From: Candidatus Woesearchaeota archaeon
Lineage (GTDB): Archaea > Nanobdellota > Nanobdellia > Woesearchaeales > DSVV01
Direction of reading: 5' to 3'
Assembly (NCBI GenBank): GCA_016935125.1
Contig: JAFGRM010000043.1
Location: forward strand, 1 to 38,593
DNA: 38,593 bases
The notes under the pieces are model-generated. The model had not been told where the DNA came from and made no database searches. It saw only the letters and a list, made by a program, of their open reading frames with translations. A program made the translations under genes and the position numbers. Positions 19,106 through 27,136 of this stretch are shown piece by piece; the first letter of the stretch is position 1, and every line of letters starts with the position of its first letter.

Positions 19106-20233
19106 TCAGAAAAGGACCTGCAAAAGAGAGCCTATGCTTCCAAGCACAAAGCCTGTTGCAAGCCCTGATATCAGAAGCATGATGACAAAAAAAGAGCACC
19201 CTCCTGCCTGTATCATTATCTCCCTGAATATTATGCTCTCAAGCGCCTTTGTTTTCTGCATATTGGCCTTGTCATAATTGAGCGCATTAAAAGAGATTAT
19301 AGATGTTGTGTTTGTCATGCCATAGACAGAATCTATCACAAAGACATGCAGAGGTGTGGAAACAAACAGCCTGATAAACCACACAAAAGAATCTGCAACT
19401 GAGCTAAGCCTAAGAACAAGCCTTCTTCTCATGTCACTTACCTTACCTGAAAGATATGGTATTATCAGGGAAAAACAAAGTGAGATCGAAGTAACCAGCC
19501 CTACACCTGTAAAATTCCCAAAGACATTCATAAATATGAAAATGGGCCATATGATCTTATGCGCCCTTGACTGCAGGCCCTTGCCCATCAATGCAAGATA
19601 GTCCCTGAAGCTGCGGCCCTTGAATATCTCATAGAATCTCAAGGGCATCTTCTGGTGGTTATCATCAGAAAAGAATAGTGGGATGGTTGATATGAAAAGA
19701 AGTATCGAGACAACAGCAAACATGAACTTGAACCCGAAGATCGCAAGCATTATGCCGCCTATAAAAGGTCCTGCAACATTTGACAATGACACCAATGTCT
19801 GTAGTATGCCAAGCTCCCTGCCTCTTACCCTCTTTGTGCTGAAAATCGAAAAATCAGTATGATATCCTACCCAAAAGAGCCCGTCATTGACTCCTGCCAG
19901 AATCGCCACTACGTAAAGCGGCCAACCGAAGCCTTCCAGTGAATAGAGCATGAGATAAAACACGATGACTACAGGGGTGCTTGCAGCAATCGAATGCTTG
20001 AACCCATATCTTGACGATATGAACCCTGCAGGAATCGTTGCCAGTGCATGAGAGATGTTCAGGATGATATAAAATATAAATATCTCTTTTAATGCACAGC
20101 CAACGCTCAAGAGATAGATAGGGATAAAGATAGTTATCATCGACAGGGCAAATGATCTGATTGCCATGCTGGAATACAGCTCATTCAGCTTCTCGTTCCT
20201 GAAGAACTGCATGAAATTGTGGTGCTCAAGCAT
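19106..20233 (-). CDS. MFS transporter
   Basis: About 10-12 hydrophobic helices; the segment PAGFISSRYGFKHSI matches the MFS loop 2-3 motif. Confidence 0.8.
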   Translation of the reverse strand: MLEHHNFMQFFRNEKLNELYSSMAIRSFALSMITIFIPIYLLSVGCALKEIFIFYIILNISHALATIPAGFISSRYGFKHSIAASTPVVIVFYLMLYSLEGFGWPLYVVAILAGVNDGLFWVGYHTDFSIFSTKRVRGRELGILQTLVSLSNVAGPFIGGIMLAIFGFKFMFAVVSILLFISTIPLFFSDDNHQKMPLRFYEIFKGRSFRDYLALMGKGLQSRAHKIIWPIFIFMNVFGNFTGVGLVTSISLCFSLIIPYLSGKVSDMRRRLVLRLSSVADSFVWFIRLFVSTPLHVFVIDSVYGMTNTTSIISFNALNYDKANMQKTKALESIIFREIMIQAGGCSFFVIMLLISGLATGFVLGSIGSLLQVLF

Positions 20234-20404
20234 GACTAAAACCTGACCCCAAATTTATATAAATGTTTCTAAACCCAGCATTTCCATTTAGAGATACTTG
20301 GTTATGGCAAAAACCTTTATATATCCCCTGTTTTTCTCAAGAACCAGATAGGCCATGCACGTAAGACAAGCCATGCACAAGCCATGCAAAATAAGCCATA
20401 TTAC

Positions 20405-20559
20405 GGGGCTGTAGTATAACCTGGCTAGAATAGCTGGCTCCAGTTTTGGAGCGATGAGCTGCAGGAACCCTGCGGCGATGAATAAAGCTGCGGTCTGTTG
20501 AAGCCTTACCGCTTCAAGGAAGAGACCAGCGGATCTGGGTTCGAATCCCAGCAGCCCCA
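20405..20559 (+). tRNA. tRNA-Trp (anticodon CCA at 20440-20442) with 81-nt intron about 20444-20524
   Basis: Acceptor GGGGCTG/CAGCCCC plus A, T-arm CTGGG-TTCGAAT-CCCAG, anticodon stem GCTGG/CCAGC, loop CTCCAG|intron|A. The D-stem is weak by eye. Confidence 0.88.
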
Positions 20560-20705
20560 TTTTTTTTATATTGAGTTCTGGGTTCTGTTTGGAATGGTTT
20601 TGAGTTTTGTGTTAGATTGTTTTGGGTTTAGGGTTTTTCTTATCGTACTGGAGCTTTATGCTCTAGTAGCTGCATCTCCGTGGCTGCGGCGGAAAACGCA
20701 GGTGA

Positions 20706-20727
20706 GAATCCCAGCAGCCCCATTTTT
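20706..20727 (+). repeat. duplicated 3' end of tRNA-Trp plus T-tract (gaatcccagcagccccattttt), matching 20543-20564
   Basis: 22-nt perfect match, continuing with one difference into tttata. Confidence 0.88.
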
Positions 20728-20769
20728 CTTTATAGTCTTGATAATTTATAAAAATCTGAGGCATTTCGT

Positions 20770-21726
20770 TCAAACCCCACAGGGAAAGGTATTCACGACA
20801 ATGTCCTTAAACACAGGGATAAGCTTGTAATCAGATATTATCCTGTTCTTGTCCCTAAGCTTTGTGAATGTGTCCTGAAACTGCTCATAATCATCGCATC
20901 TGGCGTGCAGCAATAGGTTGAATTCACCAAAAAGCTTCCAATACTGGGTAAAATCATTTATCTGATAGACTTGGGAGAGAAGCCTTCTTTCCTGCTCTTT
21001 TGAAAAGTTCCTGTACCTGATCAGGGCTAAAAATGCCTTCTTAATCCTGATATTGTGAAACATCCTGTAGCCTACAACTATCTTTCTCTCCTCAAGCTTT
21101 CTTATCCGCTCTTTTACTGTCTGACAGCTGCATCCAAGAGCCCTGGACATCTCTGCAACAGGCATCCTGCAGTTATCCTTTATTATCCCAAGCAGCCTGA
21201 AATCAAGATTATCGATATCTATGTTCTCTTTTGAAAGCTCGTATGAGACCTTTCTTTTTAGCACGAGCTTGTCAGTCTTAAGAAAAGGGTGGTTGAAAAG
21301 CTCATGCCTTATTACCTGAAGTGTTATATGGTCGCCGAAGACGTTTGGAAACATCCTGTTCAGCTCCTCGAGAAAATCCTCAATCTCCTCTATATTCCTA
21401 ACGACTAACTGGACCATTATGTCATAGAACGACCCAATCTTAGCAGCCCACCACATCTTCTTATGCTTGCTAAAATATTCCATGACCGCAGTCTCGTTTT
21501 CAGGCATGTTCTCTATCCTAAAAAAGACATGATATTCGTAATAGCCGAGCTTCATGTAATTTATCAGTGCAGCGAACTTTTTGATCTGGTTTTCATTCTT
21601 TAGCTTCCTTATCCTGTAATTAATCGTCTGTTGTGGGATATCAAGCTTTTTTGACATCTCACTCTGGCTGATCCTGGGGTTGTCATCTATCAGGTTCAGT
21701 ATCTTTTTATCAATTTTATATAACAT
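20770..21726 (-). CDS. tandem (double) Lrp/AsnC-like transcriptional regulator, 318 aa
   Basis: Two HTH units: ISQSEMSKKLDIPQQTINYRIRKL and MPVAEMSRALGCSCQTVKERIRKLEE, each followed by a RAM-like region. Confidence 0.88.
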   Translation of the reverse strand: MLYKIDKKILNLIDDNPRISQSEMSKKLDIPQQTINYRIRKLKNENQIKKFAALINYMKLGYYEYHVFFRIENMPENETAVMEYFSKHKKMWWAAKIGSFYDIMVQLVVRNIEEIEDFLEELNRMFPNVFGDHITLQVIRHELFNHPFLKTDKLVLKRKVSYELSKENIDIDNLDFRLLGIIKDNCRMPVAEMSRALGCSCQTVKERIRKLEERKIVVGYRMFHNIRIKKAFLALIRYRNFSKEQERRLLSQVYQINDFTQYWKLFGEFNLLLHARCDDYEQFQDTFTKLRDKNRIISDYKLIPVFKDIVVNTFPCGV

Positions 21727-21778
21727 TTTTGGTAGATAAGCAACAAAAATATATAAAATTTTTTATTATTACCAAAAA
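21726..21778. promoter_or_regulatory. 9-bp inverted repeat TTTTTGGTA / TACCAAAAA flanking a TATA-like tract
   Basis: Perfect half-sites at 21726-21734 and 21770-21778, with aaaatatataaaatt between. Confidence 0.6.
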
Positions 21779-21922
21779 GAGATTGAATAGATTTATATAG
21801 TTCTCTAATATATATCTTTGACATAGTTATCTTTGGCAGTGTTATCTTTTAAGTGTCTTTTGTAGTGGTACCATTTGCAGCGTGTTTTTGCATCTGAAAA
21901 ATAAAGGGGTTCTAAGAGGTGG

Positions 21923-22390
21923 TTGGATATGATTGACCGTAAGGGATTTATCATATTGTCCCAACTGAGGAAAAATGCGCGGGAAAGCCTTACGAAAATG
22001 AGCAGGAAAACAAATATTCCGGTTTCGACAATATTTGAAAGATTGAATAGCGACGACAATGCCATCAAGAAGCACACCACCATAATAGACTTCAATAAGC
22101 TGGGCTACCTTACCATAGTAAATGTGCTCCTAAGCGTCAAGAGGAGCAATAAAGAAGAGCTGCAGTACTACCTTATGAAAAACAGGAATGTCAATTCTCT
22201 GTACAAGATCGCTAATGGCTATGATTTTCTTTTTGAGGGCATATTCAAGGACATGTACGAGCTTGAGTCATTCATGGATGACATAGATGAAAACTTCCAG
22301 ATAAAGTCAAAGCAGGTTCTCTACCTGTTAAAAGAGATAAAAAGGGAAGATTTCCTCTCAAGCCCGGAATTCGTCGAATGTGTTGGATAA
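21923..22390 (+). CDS. Lrp-like regulator, single unit, 155 aa
   Basis: HTH RKNARESLTKMSRKTNIPVSTIFERL; RAM-like C-terminus; GAGGTGGT SD just upstream. Confidence 0.8.
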   Translation: MDMIDRKGFIILSQLRKNARESLTKMSRKTNIPVSTIFERLNSDDNAIKKHTTIIDFNKLGYLTIVNVLLSVKRSNKEELQYYLMKNRNVNSLYKIANGYDFLFEGIFKDMYELESFMDDIDENFQIKSKQVLYLLKEIKREDFLSSPEFVECVG

Positions 22391-22432
22391 TATTTTTAAA
22401 TACTGCTGCATTATCGCACTATAGGTGGAATT

Positions 22433-23362
22433 ATGGCTGAAGATGAAAAAAAGAGCACTCTTTTGGGGCTGTCGATAAATGATATTGCAGATGATATGCT
22501 GATAGTATTTGGAGAAGACGCAACCAAGGTGCAGAACCGCCTGATCAGGCTAGGCTATGACATAGAGAATATAAACTCCTCGCGTGAGTTCCATACATTC
22601 AACGCTTCAAACAAGGACTATAGCTTCCCGCTGATCGTTGCAGGCCTGGGCTCTGCATCTGTTGAATGCGTCCTTAGTGAGATAGGCATGAAAAGACAGG
22701 AAAGGGTCGACCAGCTGACTGCAGGTATGAAAGAGGCTGAAGCTGAAAAAATCGATAACGACTATAAGATAAACCTTTATCTGGCCGGCACATGCGGCGC
22801 ATCAAAAGATTATACATTAGGCGAGACAGTCATCCTTACCATGGGCAGGATCAACAATAACGGCTCGTCGTGGTTCTACCAAAGCGGAAGGAAAAGGTTG
22901 TTCGGGCCATCTGCTGGCCTGCTCAAAAAAGCGAATGAAGACCTTGGCATGAAGGTGGGTAATATCTTCTCATCAGACGCATTCTATGGGTTTGGGTGCA
23001 TATTAAAGGACAATCAATTGGAATACTCTGGAGCACCCCTAAATGCCGAAGACACAAAGCACAAGGGATTTGAAAAATTCAAAGAGCTCTACAACAGCAA
23101 AGAACCTTATCTCATCGATATGGAAACAGCTGTATTCTACATGTTATGCCAGAGATTGAAAGGGCTGGAAGGCATAGCGATCAAAGGCGTATCAAATTTT
23201 GTGCCGTTTGATGTAGACAATGCAATAACACATAGCAATGAGAGGCTCGCGCTTGAATCATCAATCGACAGCTGCGTAAAGCTGATCGAAAGCTCTTTTA
23301 TGGGCAGGGAAGGTGCAAGGGATTATGATTCGGCAGATCGGTCCAGAAATAGAATATATTGA
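22433..23362 (+). CDS. nucleoside phosphorylase-superfamily protein (PNP/UDP-like)
   Basis: PLIVAGLGSAS, AGTCGASKDYTLGETVI, YLIDMETAVFYMLC, IKGVSNFV. Confidence 0.8.
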   Translation: MAEDEKKSTLLGLSINDIADDMLIVFGEDATKVQNRLIRLGYDIENINSSREFHTFNASNKDYSFPLIVAGLGSASVECVLSEIGMKRQERVDQLTAGMKEAEAEKIDNDYKINLYLAGTCGASKDYTLGETVILTMGRINNNGSSWFYQSGRKRLFGPSAGLLKKANEDLGMKVGNIFSSDAFYGFGCILKDNQLEYSGAPLNAEDTKHKGFEKFKELYNSKEPYLIDMETAVFYMLCQRLKGLEGIAIKGVSNFVPFDVDNAITHSNERLALESSIDSCVKLIESSFMGREGARDYDSADRSRNRIY

Positions 23363-23413
23363 AGATCATAAAGATAAAAAGGGATCATAAAGACAAAAAA
23401 GATATGGGGAAGA

Positions 23414-24013
23414 TCACAAAACAGAAAAAATCTTTCTTTCCTCTCTTAATACAGCCTCAAGATTTGCCCGTGTTGCAGGGTTTTGGGGCACAAACCTGCA
23501 CGCGGATCCCTTTGTATCTGCAACAGAGATATCATACGTCCCAATCCTTCTTGCAATATCTATCGCCTCTTTCTTGTCAAAGCACAGCAAAGGCCTGAGC
23601 ACAGGGATCCCTACTGCGTTGTCAAGCACAGATAGGTTCTCGAGCGTCTGGCTTGCGACCTGGCCAAGGTTTTCGCCAGTGACTATGTAGCCTGCCCTTA
23701 TCCTTTTTGCAAGGGCCTCAGCTTCCCTGTACATCGCCCTTTTGCACAATACGCATGTCAGCCTGCGGTTGGCATTTTCAGCTATCCTCTTTAGATCTGG
23801 CATAAAATCCTTTATCACCAGCTCTGAACTGCTGTTGCCATCTATCTTGACCTTGATCTGCCTGACCTTCTTAAGATCAGTTGGGTTTGTGTTGAGGTGC
23901 AGGTATGTCAGTTCGACACCCTGATTTTTCATGAGCCAGCTTGCAACAGGGCTGTCAATGCCTGTGCTCAAAAGAGATACTGCCTTATTCATCTTATTAT
24001 TTATAGTAATCAC
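23414..24013 (-). CDS. stand-alone ThiI-type PP-loop sulfurtransferase domain
   Basis: STGIDSPVASW PP-loop, TCVLCKRAMYREAEALAKR, VTGENLGQVASQTLENL; no THUMP domain within the ORF. Start is probably MNKAVSLL. Confidence 0.85.
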   Translation of the reverse strand: MITINNKMNKAVSLLSTGIDSPVASWLMKNQGVELTYLHLNTNPTDLKKVRQIKVKIDGNSSSELVIKDFMPDLKRIAENANRRLTCVLCKRAMYREAEALAKRIRAGYIVTGENLGQVASQTLENLSVLDNAVGIPVLRPLLCFDKKEAIDIARRIGTYDISVADTKGSACRFVPQNPATRANLEAVLREERKIFSVL

Positions 24014-24031
24014 CTTTTATTAAAATACATC

Positions 24032-24490
24032 TCACAATAGTTCTATGGGATCACCCTGCCTGATAATACCCCCTTTTAACACCCTTGCAAAGATCCCTTC
24101 TCTTGGCATGATGCATGAGCCTACCTTTTTTGATATCTCACAGCCTGCATGGCATTCCTTGCCAATCTTTGAGACCTCAAGCATAGCATCCCTTATCCTA
24201 AGTCTTGTTCCGATCGGCAATGTGTGTAGGACAATGCCTGATGTTGTGATATTCTCTGCAAAAGCACCAAAGCTAAGGCTGTCTGGACCGAGTTTCCTGC
24301 AGATCTTTTCAAGGTTCTCTTCCTTGAATCTTTCATAAGATTCGCAGGCAATAAGAGATAGCTGCCTGTCTCCATCGCCTGCATGCGCATCATGCTCAAT
24401 TCCCTGCTCTTCAAGAAGCCTTGCCTCAGTGACAGGCTGTTTTGCTGTCCCTCTCATACTGCTTACATTTATCGAGACTATTTCTGCCAT
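24032..24490 (-). CDS. MOSC-domain protein
   Basis: EHDAHAGDGDRQLSLIA, FGAFAENITTSGI, GTRLRIRDAMLEVSKIGKECH. Confidence 0.85.
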   Translation of the reverse strand: MAEIVSINVSSMRGTAKQPVTEARLLEEQGIEHDAHAGDGDRQLSLIACESYERFKEENLEKICRKLGPDSLSFGAFAENITTSGIVLHTLPIGTRLRIRDAMLEVSKIGKECHAGCEISKKVGSCIMPREGIFARVLKGGIIRQGDPIELL

Positions 24491-24677
24491 CTTATCTTCT
24501 CCCTGTTGATTGCTTCAATCTTTCAACAGTAATCCTTAACTATCAACTTCCAACAGTAACCCTGAACCATAGATCTAAAAAAGTAATCCTGAACATCAAC
24601 TTCCCACAGCAATCATTGACTATCAATCTTCAAAAAAATAATCTAGGCCATAAATCCCCAACAAACTTTCTTGATCA

Positions 24678-25934
24678 TCAAAAAAGGCTTACCTCTACAA
24701 CATCGCCTTTCCTTACCACTTCAGTATTCTCATCGATGCATATGAAGCCGTCTGCATCAGAGAGTGTCGTTATCGCGCTTGACCCTTTCATTACTGGGGA
24801 GGCTGTAAAGAAAGGGCTGCTCGTGTCAAGCCCATTTTTCTTTGCCTCTGAAACCTTAAGCCTTACAGGCAGGAACTCAAACCTCCCTATTGTCGATGCG
24901 ACCTTCCTTTCCAGCACGGCATAAGCCTTCTTTAGCCTGAATTCTGATCCCATCATCCTGTAGATTGCAGGAAGCACCAATGAGTATACATTTGAAAGCG
25001 CCGACGTGGGATAGCCTGGCAGCCCTATGACAGGCGAAGACCTGACCTTTCCCACAAGAACAGGCTTACCTGGCTTTGATGCGATACCATGCACAAGGAC
25101 ATCTCCTATCTGCCCGACAGCATCCAACATGAAATCCTCGCCGCCCAAAGAGGAGCCTCCTGAAAAGATGAGCAGGTCTACATCATCTATCCCTGAAAGG
25201 ATCGCCTTTTTTATATCGCTGACATTATCACTGACCAGCCCAAGGCAATGGACATTGCAGCCATGCTCTTTTAACGTATCAACTACAGTCCTTGTATTGA
25301 TATCATATACCTTGCCTGGCAAGAGCGCCTGTCCCGGGCTTAAGACCTCGTTTCCTGTTGAAAAATAAGCGACTGAAGGTGCCTTGCTTACCTTGACGCA
25401 CCTTATGCCAACAGAAGAGAGCACACCGAGGTACCTGGGGTTAAGCCTTGTGCCCTTGCTAAAGATAAGCTGGCCTGACCTGACATCACTCCCTGCCGAA
25501 ATTGTGTTCTCACCTGGCGCACATGCCTTATAGAACACTATGCTGCCATCCTCCTTTTCTGCATACTCTATCATCAAGACTGCATCAGCACCCTTTGGCA
25601 GGGGAGCGCCGGTCGTAAGCTCGATGCATTCACCTTTCCTTACCTCTTTTCTCGGGATAACCCCTGCTGTAACAGACTCTATGACCTTAAGATGCTTTGG
25701 GCTGGTGTTCGACGCGCCGAAAGTATCTTCTGCAATGACAGCAAACCCATCCATCGCGCTCTTCTGGAAATGAGGCACATCTATCGATGACTTTATGTCC
25801 TCGGCAAGAACCCTTCCATCCGCATCTTCAAGACTGACAGTCTCTCTTCCTGTCTTTCCAGCCACATCCTCGATTATCCTTGATGCTTCAGCAAGCGATG
25901 CTAGCTTTCCAAAACCATGTTTTGTCATCTTCAA
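24678..25934 (-). CDS. moeA: molybdopterin molybdenumtransferase MoeA
   Basis: DVPHFQKSAMDGFAV, TGAPLPKGADAVLMIE, YDINTRTVVDTLKEHGC, SGGSSLGGEDFM, GLPGYPTSALSN. Confidence 0.95.
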   Translation of the reverse strand: MKMTKHGFGKLASLAEASRIIEDVAGKTGRETVSLEDADGRVLAEDIKSSIDVPHFQKSAMDGFAVIAEDTFGASNTSPKHLKVIESVTAGVIPRKEVRKGECIELTTGAPLPKGADAVLMIEYAEKEDGSIVFYKACAPGENTISAGSDVRSGQLIFSKGTRLNPRYLGVLSSVGIRCVKVSKAPSVAYFSTGNEVLSPGQALLPGKVYDINTRTVVDTLKEHGCNVHCLGLVSDNVSDIKKAILSGIDDVDLLIFSGGSSLGGEDFMLDAVGQIGDVLVHGIASKPGKPVLVGKVRSSPVIGLPGYPTSALSNVYSLVLPAIYRMMGSEFRLKKAYAVLERKVASTIGRFEFLPVRLKVSEAKKNGLDTSSPFFTASPVMKGSSAITTLSDADGFICIDENTEVVRKGDVVEVSLF

Positions 25935-26082
25935 CCTTTCTTATTCAACCCTTTATAATCCAACTCGTTTTCATCTGATACATCATCAGACCTGCCATTA
26001 TATTTTCCTGTATATTTCCCAGCAGATTCTGCATCCAGTCTTTCATGTTGCCTTTCATATTGTCCATATTGTTCTTCAACCA

Positions 26083-26649
26083 TCATCTCTCCCCCAGATG
26101 CGTTATTATGTGCCCTGCTTCAGGCATGATAAGGTTTTCCATCGCAAGCCTGCATGCGCGTGGGCTGCCAGGAAGGCAGAAAACCGCCTTTTTGCCGACT
26201 ATACCTGCAGTCGCCCTGGAAAGATACGCTGCAGGGCCTATCGATGAGAAACTAAGCTGCATAAACAGCGGATTGAAGCCAGCAAGCTCTTTTTCAAACA
26301 ACGGCCTGACTGCCTCTATCGTCACGTCTGAGCCAGATATTCCTGTTCCGCCGTTTGTTATGACAACATCAATGTTTGGGTCCCTGCAAAATTTCTTGAC
26401 AATGCTCAGTATCATCCGCCTGTCGTCATGGACCACAACATGGAACAGTACGCTGTGCGCATCTGAACCTATCAACTCTTTTATGGCCTTTCCGCTCATG
26501 TCATCATCGATGGCCTTGCTGCTGGAAACAGTGACGACTGCAAAATTCAGCCTCATCTGCACTGCCCCCTTGTGTTCTCCTGTCGTATCAATATCTGCTT
26601 CTGGCTTTTTTTCTGGTGTAGTGTTTTTTTCCTGCGTTGCATTTATCAT
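26083..26649 (-). CDS. moaB: MoaB/MogA-type molybdopterin biosynthesis protein
   Basis: [55 protein letters not shown]. Confidence 0.93.
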   Translation of the reverse strand: [188 protein letters not shown]

Positions 26650-26701
26650 GATTCTTACCTCACTGCATCTCTCATTATATTAACTTGCTATGTTAGCCAA
26701 C

Positions 26702-27136
26702 TCACAGTCTCTTTGCCTTTTCCTTTACTCTTATCCCTGAAATCATAGTGTTCGGATACTGGCCGTCTGCGTCTTTTTCAAGATACTTTACCATGTCCCA
26801 TACTGTAGCAAGGGCAGCAGCAACACCCACCAGCGCCTCCATCTCAACACCTGTCTTTGCTGTCGCAGCAACCCTGAGCTTTGCATAAACCTCATCTGAG
26901 CCCACCTTGAACTCACAAGAAACATCCTCAACAGCTATCTGGTGGCAGTGCGGGATAAGCTCAGGTGTCTTTTTTACTGCAAGGATCGCCGCAATCTCTG
27001 CTGCAGCCAGCGGATCGCCTTTCTTAACATCGCCTGACAAGATAAGGTCTACAGTATCCCTGCCAAGTGTGATCTTCCCTTCTGCAACAGCTGTCCTCAG
27101 GACAGGCTTTTTCCCTGATACATCAGCCATACCCAT
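26702..27136 (-). CDS. moaC: cyclic pyranopterin monophosphate synthase MoaC
   Basis: ELIPHCHQIAVEDVSCEF, AKTGVEMEALVGVAAALATVWDMVKYLEKD. Start MGMADVSGKK at 27136; the ORF opens at 27199. Confidence 0.93.
   Translation of the reverse strand: MGMADVSGKKPVLRTAVAEGKITLGRDTVDLILSGDVKKGDPLAAAEIAAILAVKKTPELIPHCHQIAVEDVSCEFKVGSDEVYAKLRVAATAKTGVEMEALVGVAAALATVWDMVKYLEKDADGQYPNTMISGIRVKEKAKRL

Noticed and set aside
20450-20500. Confident annotation of a C/D box RNA in the tRNA-Trp intron
   Set aside because: Both D-like boxes deviate from CUGA and strong alternative hairpins cover the guide; kept only as a hypothesis in findings.
20288-20560. 90-aa minus-strand ORF
   Set aside because: Fully overlaps the tRNA-Trp gene; shadow ORF.
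20620-20724. Possible split (trans-spliced) tRNA 3' half
   Set aside because: The duplicated 3' end lacks the complementary T-stem strand (gcagg versus ctggg) and the T-loop TTCGAAT, so it cannot form a tRNA T-arm.
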